This document shows, one piece after another, positions 8,961 through 17,546 of a stretch of DNA of 64,000 bases; position 1 is the stretch's first letter, and every line of letters begins with the position of its first letter. The notes below the pieces were generated by a model that searched no databases, was not told the DNA's origin, and worked only from the letters and a program-made list of their open reading frames with translations. This DNA comes from Sphingobacterium zeae (GTDB taxonomy: Bacteria; Bacteroidota; Bacteroidia; Sphingobacteriales; Sphingobacteriaceae): contig NZ_JAUTBA010000001.1 in the NCBI RefSeq assembly GCF_030818895.1, forward strand, positions 2,728,001 through 2,792,000, written 5' to 3'. Both the position numbers and the translations under genes were made by a program.

Positions 8961-10049
8961 TTACAATTTTATATTTGATTCAAACATTTGTACAATTCTT
9001 TTTGTCCAAAAATATCGAATTTCATTCCTCAACAAGCAGAATGCCTCTATAATTTTACCATTATTGTTCTCTTCATTTAAATCAGGTTGCAAAATTTTAT
9101 AAACTACAATGCAACGGACCTTTTTCTCACCGAAACTATTAATGTATGTTATATTATATAAATGATTTACTTTAAAATCAAACTCATACGGATAAATAAA
9201 TTTATTTTGAACTAATTTAGGATGTTTGTTGAAAAAGTAATCACTAAACAATTTAGAAGGCTTACTTATTATTGGCCTCGCCTCCTCAATTAGTAATTCA
9301 ATCTCCTTATTTAAAAGAATATCAAATATTACAATAATTATTGATAAGTGGTTGTATCGTACATCTACTATTCTAAAAATAGAATTCTCAATTTTCAAGT
9401 TTTTAGACTTATCAACAATAATTTTTGGCAACTCATATTCATAAATATATTTGTTATCAATTGCTTCGATAATCGCCTTCTCATCCTCATTATCTGATAC
9501 TTTAGCAAGAATGCTTTTAGGCAAAATATCTTCTGAAAATAGATTAGTTTTTGGATTAAACCACTTAACTTTAAAACCTTCGTCGGAAAAGTCTTTTAAT
9601 TTCTTGTTCCCTTCAATTTCAATTTCCTTTTGTTCCAATATTAAAAAAACTGGAGGAAGATGGTTTAAAGTCGAGCTTGAAGAAGATTTAGAACTACCAT
9701 TATCCACTTGATAAATTGACTTTAATTTCTTTAATTCATCAACTGTTGATCGTAACGTGTATTTTGAAAAAAGTGCGAATTCATCTTGCATACAATCATC
9801 GCTTCCTTTAAATAATACTAATTCATCGACATTAAACCATAATTTTTCAAACTTATTTATGTTAGAGTTATAAAAAACGCCTCTTATTTTAGTAATGTCG
9901 GTCTTTGTATAATCCCTGTACGCAATTTCAATTACATTAATTATTGGAGAAATAAATAGAGCATTTGCACTAATTTTTATAGGGTCAATATTATGGACAT
10001 ATGGATGTGTTTTAAAAAGCAATAAATCACCTAACTTGATTTTTTTCAT
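8961..10049 (-). CDS. Hypothetical protein with WYL-like C-terminal segment
   Basis: This 362-residue protein has no confidently recognised family. The N-terminus (KIKLGDLLLFKTHPY) looks like a small beta-barrel. A Ser-rich linker sits near residue 120. The last 50 residues, including IIEAFCLLRNEIRYFW and RIVQM, resemble the C-terminal strand-turn of WYL domains (the IEAYCHLR-type signature), which sense ligands or nucleic acids in defence-linked regulators. It is divergent from the interrupted RT. A plus-strand promoter-like site at 10036-10068 overlaps its start codon, so expression of the two may be coupled. A regulatory or accessory role for that RT system is inference only. Confidence 0.5.
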   Translation of the reverse strand: MKKIKLGDLLLFKTHPYVHNIDPIKISANALFISPIINVIEIAYRDYTKTDITKIRGVFYNSNINKFEKLWFNVDELVLFKGSDDCMQDEFALFSKYTLRSTVDELKKLKSIYQVDNGSSKSSSSSTLNHLPPVFLILEQKEIEIEGNKKLKDFSDEGFKVKWFNPKTNLFSEDILPKSILAKVSDNEDEKAIIEAIDNKYIYEYELPKIIVDKSKNLKIENSIFRIVDVRYNHLSIIIVIFDILLNKEIELLIEEARPIISKPSKLFSDYFFNKHPKLVQNKFIYPYEFDFKVNHLYNITYINSFGEKKVRCIVVYKILQPDLNEENNNGKIIEAFCLLRNEIRYFWTKRIVQMFESNIKL

Positions 10050-10068
10050 AAAAATTATTATATATTTG
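10036..10068 (+). promoter_or_regulatory. Bacteroidota-type promoter candidate for the RT leader
   Basis: TTG at 10036-10038 and TATATTTG at 10061-10068 are separated by 22 nt, fitting the -33/-7 (TAnnTTTG) pattern of Bacteroidota. Transcription would begin near 10075, exactly where the G-rich arm of the predicted leader RNA begins. Confidence 0.5.
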
Positions 10069-10074
10069 ATAAAT

Positions 10075-10388
10075 AAGGGGGGCGGGGTATGTCACCTGAT
10101 TGGATCATCAATTACAAACGTTTTTTAAAGTAATTACTTGGTTAACTTAAGTTAGCATCGGTTAGACATTTCAATGTACTCCTCTTCGCGAAGAGTCGTA
10201 CATCGTATGTAAAGATAATCAATAATATTATATGTATCCAATTCATGTTCATAAGAATTTGTGTTGTTAAGTATTCTATGATTGTAATCTTAATATATTT
10301 CGGAAATTATGCAGTGACTCAGAAGTGGGTTTCGATCCAAATTAATTGTTATGACCATCCCTAAATTACTGCTATTGCCCCCCTTTTT
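10075..10388 (+). ncRNA. Candidate structured RNA upstream of the second reverse transcriptase
   Basis: The interval before the RT start has no ORF but strong RNA-like structure. AAGGGGGGC at 10075-10083 is perfectly complementary to GCCCCCCTT at 10377-10385, which would close a loop of about 290 nt, and a T run follows the 3' arm. Inside, 10174-10203 forms a hairpin of ATGTAC/GTACAT, a 2x2 internal loop and CTCTT/AAGAG around a short loop. A 12-bp palindrome (TAACTTAAGTTA) lies at 10143-10154. A promoter-like site ends just upstream. Several RT-based systems (retrons, DRT2, DRT9) place a structured RNA directly upstream of the RT. No homology to a known RNA family was established. Confidence 0.4.
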
Positions 10389-11262
10389 AAACTATATTAT
10401 ATGACCTTAATTAATTCTAATGAAAAACCAGATTGGTTGAAATCAAAAGGCTATATACACCTTACTCCAAGCATAAGTTTAAAAAACTGGAAATCAATTC
10501 CTAAAAAAGCTTCAAAATGAAGACTATATCAACAACTATAAGTTTTTTCCATTAATTCATCGGTTATTAAGGGAAAGAAAATATAAAAAAGTTGATTTAG
10601 AAAATCATGAACCTATAGAGTCAAAAATAAAAAAAGATCCTAACGGAGTAATTACCAAGCTTTATTGCGCACATAAACATTTTAATAAAATAGAAAAAAA
10701 AATTGAGAGAACTAGAAAGGATAGACATTTATTTTATGCTACACATTTTGATGCACTTATTTATGCATTTTACTCTCATTTAATTAATAATCTGTATATA
10801 AAAGAGTTAGAAAAAGACGAAGTTCTAAACAAAAGTATAATCGCATACAGAAAAATTCTATTAAAAGATGGTGATAATCCCAATGGACCAGGTAAAAGTA
10901 CAATTCATTTTTCGAAAGAAGTTTTTGATCAGATACAACATTATTCATCAAAATTTGATGAGGTTGGAGTATTAGCTTTTGATATTAAGAATTTTTTTCC
11001 TACAATCGACCATAAAATTTTAAAAACCGCATGGACTAAGCTTGTCGGTATTGAAAGATTTTCTGCATCTCATAATAAGGTTTTCGAGGCATGTACAAAC
11101 TATAGATATATTAATTACAATAATTTAAAATCTATTGAAAGTAATGATAAATGGTTTAATGAAAGTCGATTAAACGAAATTAGAAGGAATAAAGGGTACA
11201 AGTGCATATTTAAAGGCTATGACGAGTTTAGAGAATCGTTAAAACAAAAGAAACTCCGTGTG

Positions 11263-11270
11263 TATAATCC
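11263..11270. repeat. IS66 target-site duplication, left copy
   Basis: TATAATCC directly precedes the left terminal repeat and is identical to 13510-13517. Eight bp is the normal IS66 duplication length. Confidence 0.9.
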
Positions 11271-11286
11271 GTATCCGGCCTATGAA

Positions 11287-12783
11287 CTACAGGTCTGCTG
11301 ATTTTTTGAAGTTCTGAGGATATAGATCCTTTAAGTTTTTATGGTTTATTGACATGATGTTTTCCAAGGTATGCTTTAACCACTGGAAAGGGTTCACCTC
11401 ATGCTTTTTACAGCTAGCAAAGAATGAGTAGATCATCGCCGCACGCTGTGCTGCTTCATGGCTTCCTGCGAAGAGGTAGTTTTTTCGTCCCAGTGCAACG
11501 GGGCGAATGGCATTCTCGATAAGATTATTGTCTATGTGCAGATTTCCATCATACAGGTATGCTGATAGCGCATCCCATCTAGCGTATGCATACGCCATAG
11601 CTTTACCGATCTGACTTTTAGGCAATGTGCTTTTTATCTCTTCAAAGATCCATTTGCCCAGCTCGTTAATAATAGGTAAGGATTCGGTCAATCGAAGTTC
11701 TTTGATCTGCTCTGCGCTTAGATTTTCGTGTTTGGCTTTCCGCTCAATGGCATAAAGCTTCTGGATCATTAGCAATGCCTTTTCAGCTCTTGCTTTATCA
11801 TTATCCAATGCTTTTTCAAACTCACGGCGTGCGTGCGCCCAACAGGCCAAGTGCGTCACTTCCTTCTTTTTGCCATACTTTTCGTATACAGTATAGCCAT
11901 CGGTCTGGAGATAACCCTTAAAGTTTCCAAGCATAGGCACAGCGGCAATGCCACCACGGGTAGGGCTATAATCAAACAGCACGGTTCCCTCCAATGGAGC
12001 GTGGTACACCCAATAATAGCCTTGATGGGCAGCGCCTTTTTTATCGCTGTCCAATACTTTTATTGGGGTTTCATCAACCTGTAAATAACCCTGTGATTTG
12101 GTCTGGAAGACGAGTTGTTCATAGAGTGGTTCCAGTTTCTCCAAGGCTTGTCTGGCCCATCCTTCGATTGTTGAGGAAGCTATCTGTATATTTTCTCTGG
12201 CAAAGATCTGTTTCTGTCGGTATAGCGGGAGATGATCTTGATATTTACCGGTAAGGATCATCGCAAGCAGGCTCGGCCCAGGGATTCCTTTGTCGATTAC
12301 ACGCTCGGGAAGCTCGGCAATGGCCACGGCAGATTTATCTTTGGCAGCATATTTATAACGGATGTAACGTTTGATATAGAACCTTGCAGGTTCGCATTCC
12401 AATTCTTCCGTAATTTCTTTACCGATATAAACCATTTGGGATAGATCACCTTCGGGATGGATTTCAACCTCTTCTACAGGGAGGTGGGCAGGTAATTTAG
12501 CACGTCCTTTATGATTAGGTCGTTTACGTACATACTCGATCTTTTCTTTGATTTCCTCCTGTTGCTGTATAACTTCGGCCGGCGCTGCTTCAAAGGGAAG
12601 CATGGTCTGATTTGGATCGCCTTCGAATCGCTCACGCTTCTGCCCGAACTGCATACGCTTGTACATAGCGAGTTGGGACTCTAGGTAATCTATCTTTTCA
12701 TCTCTTTCAACAAGGGCTTGGTCACGACTGGAAATGACCTTGATAAGGTCTTCTTTTGAGAGATTTTCCAGTGCTGTTTCCAT
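11287..12783 (-). CDS. tnpC: IS66 family transposase TnpC
   Basis: This is a 498-residue DDE transposase. The N-terminus has a leucine-zipper-like coiled coil (residues 1-45) and the IS66-specific MQFGQKRERF segment, followed by the zinc-finger-like/helical region. The catalytic core includes LQVDETPIKVLD (first Asp), QTDGYTVY (second Asp) and the C-terminal DNNLIENAIRPVALGRKNYLF (catalytic Glu), the hallmark of the family. The length is normal for TnpC. It is the last gene of the IS66 operon, 48 bp after tnpB. Confidence 0.95.
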   Translation of the reverse strand: METALENLSKEDLIKVISSRDQALVERDEKIDYLESQLAMYKRMQFGQKRERFEGDPNQTMLPFEAAPAEVIQQQEEIKEKIEYVRKRPNHKGRAKLPAHLPVEEVEIHPEGDLSQMVYIGKEITEELECEPARFYIKRYIRYKYAAKDKSAVAIAELPERVIDKGIPGPSLLAMILTGKYQDHLPLYRQKQIFARENIQIASSTIEGWARQALEKLEPLYEQLVFQTKSQGYLQVDETPIKVLDSDKKGAAHQGYYWVYHAPLEGTVLFDYSPTRGGIAAVPMLGNFKGYLQTDGYTVYEKYGKKKEVTHLACWAHARREFEKALDNDKARAEKALLMIQKLYAIERKAKHENLSAEQIKELRLTESLPIINELGKWIFEEIKSTLPKSQIGKAMAYAYARWDALSAYLYDGNLHIDNNLIENAIRPVALGRKNYLFAGSHEAAQRAAMIYSFFASCKKHEVNPFQWLKHTLENIMSINHKNLKDLYPQNFKKSADL

Positions 12784-12831
12784 ACCCTAAAGATACGGAA
12801 TTACCCGCGCTCATGCAATTAAATGCCGCTT

Positions 12832-13170
12832 TTAAGGCAAAGTAAAACGTCTTTTTTGAATACTTTTTACGACCTGTATCCCCTCAATCATCAGCACCAG
12901 ATCACTCCATGACAACTCTCCGTTTTTTATACTGGGCGGTACGAAAGTACCGCTCTCCAGCCGTTTGTAATACAGCACAAAGCCACCCTTCTCCCAATGT
13001 AACAGCTTCACGTGCGTACGGCTACGGTTTAGGAACACAAAAACCTCCCCACTGGTAGCTTGCCGCTGCATTCCTGAACTGATCAGTCCACAAAGTCCAT
13101 CAAAAGACTTCCTCATATCGCAAAAACCATCATAAAGATAAAACCTATGCGATGAGCCTAGCGCAAACAT
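12832..13170 (-). CDS. tnpB: IS66 accessory protein TnpB
   Basis: This 112-residue protein is of normal length for IS66 Orf2. It has the family signatures YLYDGFCDMRKSFDGL, VFVFLNRSRTHVKLLHWE and GGFVLYYKRLESG. It is required for transposition together with TnpA and TnpC; its exact function is unknown. Its start codon overlaps the tnpA stop at 13170, indicating translational coupling. Confidence 0.93.
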   Translation of the reverse strand: MFALGSSHRFYLYDGFCDMRKSFDGLCGLISSGMQRQATSGEVFVFLNRSRTHVKLLHWEKGGFVLYYKRLESGTFVPPSIKNGELSWSDLVLMIEGIQVVKSIQKRRFTLP

Positions 13171-13451
13171 CAGTACAGACGGATCAATTGAGAGAGAAGT
13201 CCAAGATCATTTTCTACCTTTATACGTACACCATTGGGATAAATTACCTCAACTTCACTTTTTCTGCAGGCCTTGTCGATGGATATAAAACTCCCCGCAG
13301 ACGAAACGTTTTCTTTACTGCGCGAATACCAATAATAAAAGGTGGCCTCATTTATCCCTTTTTCTGCGCAGTATCGTTTCTTGCTTATACCGCTTTGTTG
13401 CCAGTCTGCTATCAGGGCAAACATCTGTATTCTTTTTTCTTCTTTGCTCAT
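13170..13451 (-). CDS. tnpA: IS66 helix-turn-helix protein TnpA
   Basis: This is a 93-residue small DNA-binding protein. Residues 10-50 form a helix-turn-helix (WQQSGISKKRYCAEKGINEA with FYYWYSR), as in IS66 Orf1. It is the first gene of the element, 39 bp inside the right terminal repeat, and is transcribed inwards. It overlaps tnpB. Confidence 0.88.
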   Translation of the reverse strand: MSKEEKRIQMFALIADWQQSGISKKRYCAEKGINEATFYYWYSRSKENVSSAGSFISIDKACRKSEVEVIYPNGVRIKVENDLGLLSQLIRLY

Positions 13452-13509
13452 TTAGCAAAGCTCCGCATTATACATCGCTCAGAAAATATGTACTTGGTAG
13501 GGCGGATAC

Positions 13510-13517
13510 TATAATCC
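13510..13517. repeat. IS66 target-site duplication, right copy
   Basis: TATAATCC is identical to 11263-11270. Joining the RT pieces across one copy restores a continuous reading frame (V-Y-N-P-N-Y-K-R). Confidence 0.9.
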
Positions 13518-14396
13518 TAATTATAAAAGAAAAGGAATAATAAAAGGAATACCACAGGGATTACCTATAAGTGCTACTCTCGCAAATTTATATTTACTTG
13601 AATTTGATAAAACCATTATTAAAGATCTTATAATTGGTAAAAGTGCTTTCTATCGTCGATACTCTGATGACATCATTATAATCTGTCCTATTGATGAAAT
13701 AGCACATTATGAAGCAACAATCATGAGTTTGATTGAGAATGTTAATTTAGAAATTAGCAAACAGAAAACAGATCGGTACATATTCAAATATGTTGGTAAT
13801 AATAAAAAGACTAGATTAGAATGTTTTAAGCTAGATGAGGAATATAATATTATTAAAAAAGACAGACTTATTTATCTAGGGTTTGAATATTATGGATATC
13901 AGACTTTAATAAAATCAACGAATCTAGCAAAATATTACCGTAGATTAATTAAGACGGTTGAAAGACGAGCAAAACGAATTAATAATGCCATAATTAATGA
14001 ACCAACTATTCCGAAGGCAATATTTTATAGTCAAATAAAGAAAGTAATAAACAGACCCATAAAAGATGATCTTGACAAGGCTGATAGTAAAGTTCATTAT
14101 AAAAATACTATAAATATCTTAATCAAAGACCCTTCTACAGGTCAATTTAAAATGAAAAAGATTCAACCAAACTCAAATAATGAAACATATAAGAAATCAA
14201 CTTATATGGGGTATGTAAACAGATGTGTTACAATACACAATTCAAAGACATTTCTTCATCAGCTAAGAAAAAGAAAATATATTTTAAATACTGCAATAAA
14301 AAATAAATTAAAAAAATTCACAACCTAAGAGTAACAAACCTTGACCTGTAAAATTTTTTGAATATATTCTTTGTCCATAAATAAGGAGCTTTGAAA

Positions 14397-15095
14397 TTAT
14401 AAGTTCATTTCATCAAAAACTACATTCCAGAAATCTTCGCAAGAATTACTTTGTGTCTTATTTATAAAGACTCCTTCCTCATTGACCCCAAAATCCTCAA
14501 GTTGATCACAAATTCCTATATCTATAATTTCACAAAGGAGCGTTTTACTAGCTTCAAATATCGATGGCGATAATTTCCTAAAACCGTTTATTTCTTTTGA
14601 ATAATCCATATTAGTATTACAATCACCTAATATTGAGAATAGATTACCTAAATATCCATCTATATTATTGGGGCTTACACTACGATGAAATAAATGGAAG
14701 TTATTTCCCTTCCTCAGGTAAAAATCAGATACAAATTGTTCTGACTCACCACCAATTTCAAGGTATAAATCAAAAAATAATTTATGCTCTATACAATTGG
14801 AAATATGTTGTAGGCAGTTTCTTGTAATATAATTATTTAGTTCATAGGGCATTCTCAATTTAAGAGTAGGAAAAATACCCCCGAAGACTTGATTTATATA
14901 GACGTGACATAATTCATGATTGAATGAATTTATATTCAAGCTATTCAATCGAAATTCTGTTGTATAATCGTCTGAGAAAAGTTCAGAAAAATTGTTATCC
15001 CAAATAATGATATTGATATTATCTTTATTTTCAATCTTTTCCCATAAGGGATTATTTTTTTGTGTCAAAAGTTTCTGTAAATACTTTTCTTTCAT
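14397..15095 (-). CDS. Hypothetical protein with HExxH zinc-peptidase motif
   Basis: This 232-residue cytoplasmic protein is convergent with the RT remnant. Residues 60-64 are H-E-L-C-H inside SFNHELCHVYINQ, a canonical HExxH in a helical context. An acidic stretch with E-I-G-G-E-S, about 55 residues further on, could provide the third ligand. No signal peptide or membrane segment is visible. No named peptidase family is recognised. The likely activity is a small zinc metallopeptidase. In a defence island it could be a toxin or a processing enzyme; this is inferred from the motif and location only. Confidence 0.5.
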   Translation of the reverse strand: MKEKYLQKLLTQKNNPLWEKIENKDNINIIIWDNNFSELFSDDYTTEFRLNSLNINSFNHELCHVYINQVFGGIFPTLKLRMPYELNNYITRNCLQHISNCIEHKLFFDLYLEIGGESEQFVSDFYLRKGNNFHLFHRSVSPNNIDGYLGNLFSILGDCNTNMDYSKEINGFRKLSPSIFEASKTLLCEIIDIGICDQLEDFGVNEEGVFINKTQSNSCEDFWNVVFDEMNL

Positions 15096-15272
15096 AAAAT
15101 AAATTTAGCTTAACTAAATTACTAAAAATATTAGAAAAACAAAATTCCCTAGCATCGAGCTATTTTTAGGGAGATTACACTTTTATTCATCGTCCAAATT
15201 TTAAGGACGGTTTTACCAATTAAGGGAAGAAGGATCGCTAATTTTACACATTTTATTTTTTTAGGGATGAAG

Positions 15273-15303
15273 TTGCTATTTTGTTGCTATGGGGTTATAT
15301 TTG
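15273..15303 (+). promoter_or_regulatory. Promoter candidate (-33 TTG, -7 TATATTTG)
   Basis: TTG at 15273-15275 and TATATTTG at 15296-15303 have a 20-nt spacer. The predicted transcript starts about 10 nt before the ATG at 15320. Confidence 0.5.
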
Positions 15304-15387
15304 GGTTTAACTTAATTTTATGGAATTTATCGAACCTAAGAATTCTTTGAACTTGCAGAGGTATTAACTAATGTTTTTACCGGAGCT

Positions 15388-16047
15388 GTGGCTGTTGTGG
15401 GGTTATTAATTGCCCTTAAAACATATGAGGTAGCAACCAAAGCATTAGGGGAGTGGAAGAATCAAAAAATTTTTGAAATCGATATTGATGGATATGCTAA
15501 TACATTAGAAGCATTAAAAGTTTTAGAAGATCTAAGATTCGAACAGTACAACCCTGATTTGGTCCAAAGTCATAGTAAAGAAATACTTACGGATATTTTT
15601 AATGCAGGTGAGAAAGACGTTTACAAATCTTATATAAACTTATATTCTTACATAGGTTACTATTCTGATTTAAAGCCCAAAATATTTGAAGTTAGAAAAA
15701 AGGCAATAATTATATTTAATCAATCGGAAGATAAAGATTTGATTGATTTTTATGATCATTTCATGTCTTTTGAAGCTAATATTTTCTCTATACATCATAA
15801 CTATCACACATCTATAATAAACAGATTTATAGATAAATATGAGTACAATACCATCGTAAAAGAAAGTCCAGCAGTAAACTTATACTTTAACGCTATAAAA
15901 CTCGAAAATCCTAATATCGAAGATTTTGAAATTTACAAACTACTATATGAGAAATTCTTCTTACTACACGATGGAGACTGGTTAGAAAGCTTAAGGGCAA
16001 AACATACTTCATTTTTTTATAGAAATTTCAAAAGAAATGTGAATTAG
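15388..16047 (+). CDS. Hypothetical membrane-anchored protein, probably frameshifted near its start
   Basis: The open frame from GTG 15388 gives 219 residues: a hydrophobic N-terminus (VVGLLIALKTYEVATKAL), then a soluble, charged helical domain without recognised family. The true start is probably ATG 15320, right behind a promoter-like site. That frame reads M-E-F-I-E-P-K and then fails. Adding one base near 15338 would give E-F-F-E-L-A-E-V-L-T-N joined in frame to the long ORF, yielding a full transmembrane segment. So either a frameshift or a sequencing error separates start and body. The family is unknown. Its place between an HExxH gene and IS debris says little about function. Confidence 0.45.
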   Translation: MAVVGLLIALKTYEVATKALGEWKNQKIFEIDIDGYANTLEALKVLEDLRFEQYNPDLVQSHSKEILTDIFNAGEKDVYKSYINLYSYIGYYSDLKPKIFEVRKKAIIIFNQSEDKDLIDFYDHFMSFEANIFSIHHNYHTSIINRFIDKYEYNTIVKESPAVNLYFNAIKLENPNIEDFEIYKLLYEKFFLLHDGDWLESLRAKHTSFFYRNFKRNVN

Positions 16048-16117
16048 AGAAAAGCCACCGACGGTAGTGTAAAGTAACATGTGTCAATGATTTCCAATTG
16101 ATATTTTATGGCGCTAC

Positions 16118-16458
16118 GGGAGTGTAACTCAAACTCATTAGAATAAAATCTTAAAAACCTCTTTCTAATTTGAGTCTTTTCCCAAATCTAATATAAAGTT
16201 GGGATATAGTCAAGCCCCAATTGTGTATCGGCATCGTCCATTTTTTTGCGATATCCTTTATGATCAGATACAACATCAATTTTATGAGCGCCTGCTCAGA
16301 GCTGAAAGCTCCTTCAGACTTAATAATTTTTCGTATCTGACGGTGCATTCCCTCGATCGGATTTGTGGTGTATATAATCTTGCGAACCTGATCCTCGTAC
16401 TCAAAGAAATTAGAAATATAGGTCCAGTTATCCATCCATCCAGGAAAGACAACAGTAT
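16118..16458 (-). pseudogene. IS256-family transposase C-terminal fragment with terminal repeat
   Basis: The minus strand from about 16458 to the stop at 16151 encodes the last 100 residues of a Mutator/IS256 transposase: RKIIYTTNPIEGMHRQIRK, then KGAF-like and the W-T-x-P-I-H-N-W tail, ending R-L-K-L-E-R-G-F-stop. GGGAGTGTAA at 16118 is the terminal repeat. The remaining three quarters, including the catalytic Asp residues, are missing. The break lies within a few bases of the stop codon of the next gene. Its tail resembles the shorter remnants around 6160 and 8734. Confidence 0.85.
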
Positions 16459-16464
16459 TATTTT

Positions 16465-17361
16465 TTAAGGTTTTACATTTACAAAGCTATCAAATGAAAC
16501 AGATTCGCCAAAATTTTGGACTTGGAATTCAATAGTCAATTTGTTGAATTCTTTTTCAATTTTATCAGCATTTTGCTGTCTAATAACTCGCATTTTTAAA
16601 CCCTTGTATTCAAAATCCTCAAAGTAGTTTTCAAACTTTTCATTAATTTGATTAATGGAAACAAAACCACTTTCTTTTACTTCTTTAAAGAGTTTTCTAT
16701 ATTCTTTTTGGACAATTATAAAATCAGTTGGAGGTAATATTATTGGTATATGTTTTGGCCAAACGCAAACTCTGTAAATTTGGTTATCATTTTTATTTTT
16801 TAGTAGAAAATAGCCAGGCACAAATATATCTTCGTCCAGATTTTCTTGTAAATCATTTCTATTAAAAGAATACTTCCAAACAAAGTCAGATTTATCTTTA
16901 TCGTAATATTCAACGTTAAATTCAGAAAAATTTTGAATAATTAATCCTTCGTTATGTTTTATCCATTGCCTTTCTAAATAACCCTTTTCAAACCTTTGAG
17001 GATTGTTATCGTCAATTTCGTCTTGGGGATTTAATATGTAAATATCTAAATCTGAAATTATCTTTTCTAGTATTGGAAATACTTCATAGCCGAAAAAGTT
17101 GGGACGAATAAAATTTATCGTAAAATTAAAGTTTAGATTTTCAAAATCGGTGAAATTGTCCCAAATTTCAATATCTTCTGCTTCAATATTTGGTTCGTTC
17201 AAATCAATCCCAAAGTACACACCGGTTTCTTCATTAAAATAACTCCATTGTGTTTCATTTTCTTCGGTAGTTAAATATTCAGAACTATTTAGATAATTAA
17301 TAATATCCTTTTCAGATTGATTACTTGATTTCTTTTTATAAAAGTATAAATCGTAACTCAT
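16465..17361 (-). CDS. Hypothetical protein (MSYDLYFYKK-type)
   Basis: This 298-residue, very acidic soluble protein begins M-S-Y-D-L-Y-F-Y-K-K, a start often seen in uncharacterised Bacteroidota proteins from accessory cassettes. Visible features are an N-terminal charged region, several W/Y-rich beta segments (FGYEVFPILEKIISDLD) and a C-terminal acidic/aromatic region. No catalytic motif or signal peptide is seen. The acidic composition would fit an immunity protein of a polymorphic toxin system, but no toxin gene is adjacent, so that is only a possibility. A hairpin-rich GC-raised segment lies immediately upstream, and an IS256 remnant abuts the stop codon. Confidence 0.5.
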   Translation of the reverse strand: MSYDLYFYKKKSSNQSEKDIINYLNSSEYLTTEENETQWSYFNEETGVYFGIDLNEPNIEAEDIEIWDNFTDFENLNFNFTINFIRPNFFGYEVFPILEKIISDLDIYILNPQDEIDDNNPQRFEKGYLERQWIKHNEGLIIQNFSEFNVEYYDKDKSDFVWKYSFNRNDLQENLDEDIFVPGYFLLKNKNDNQIYRVCVWPKHIPIILPPTDFIIVQKEYRKLFKEVKESGFVSINQINEKFENYFEDFEYKGLKMRVIRQQNADKIEKEFNKLTIEFQVQNFGESVSFDSFVNVKP

Positions 17362-17393
17362 AATTTTTTACGTGAGATGGGTTTTGCTAATGC

Positions 17394-17449
17394 CTTGGTG
17401 AAGGAGCGCAGCTGTATCTAAGATACGAAAGTGGAGCTGTTTTGCCAAG
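17394..17449. repeat. Long imperfect palindrome, cassette-junction-like
   Basis: Nested arms are CTTGG 17394 / CCAAG 17445, CAGCT 17409 / AGCTG 17435 and GTATCT 17414 / AGATAC 17421. The segment is more GC-rich than its neighbours. On the complementary strand the flanks read GCCTTACAAC and GGCATTAGC, which recalls the outer boxes of integron attC sites. No integrase is visible. Confidence 0.35.
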
Positions 17450-17546
17450 TCGGTAGTTGTAAGGCTATGTGATTTACGGTTGAATGGAGTTTAAATGTAA
17501 TTCTTCGTCGCACAATCCAATTATTTGAAATTTAAAAATATCAAAA

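Larger units (their letters stand above)
11271..13509 (-). mobile_element. Complete IS66-family insertion sequence, 2239 bp
   Basis: The terminal inverted repeats are GTATCCGGCCTATGAACTAC at 11271-11290 and the complement of 13490-13509, matching at 16 of 20 positions. A perfect 8-bp duplication flanks it. The three classical genes tnpA, tnpB and tnpC are all intact on the minus strand. The body is clearly more GC-rich than the surrounding island. It disrupts the reverse transcriptase between its catalytic motifs A and B. The intact genes and perfect duplication suggest a fairly recent insertion. Confidence 0.93.
10401..14328 (+). pseudogene. UG/Abi-like reverse transcriptase, split by IS66 and frameshifted
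   Basis: Two coding pieces join cleanly when the IS66 element is removed: 10401-11270 and 13518-14328, about 560 codons. Motif A is visible as LAFDIKNFFPTID (catalytic Asp codon 10981). Motif B is GIPQGLPISA and the catalytic YSDD is at 13660-13671. The N-terminus starts ATG 10401 (M-T-L-I-N-S), but the frame slips at the A6 run 10503-10508: one frame stops at 10518 and the coding sense continues one frame over. The family looks like the unknown-group/abortive-infection RTs used in phage defence rather than group II introns, as no maturase or HNH domain is seen. The subgroup is undecided. The 3' piece alone (ATG 13723) is a remnant. Function is lost as it stands. Confidence 0.75.

Noticed and set aside
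10401..14328. Group II intron or retron RT
   Set aside because: No maturase, HNH or intron-like ends are visible, and the protein ends in a unique helical region. The RT resembles the UG/Abi type, but the subgroup was left open.
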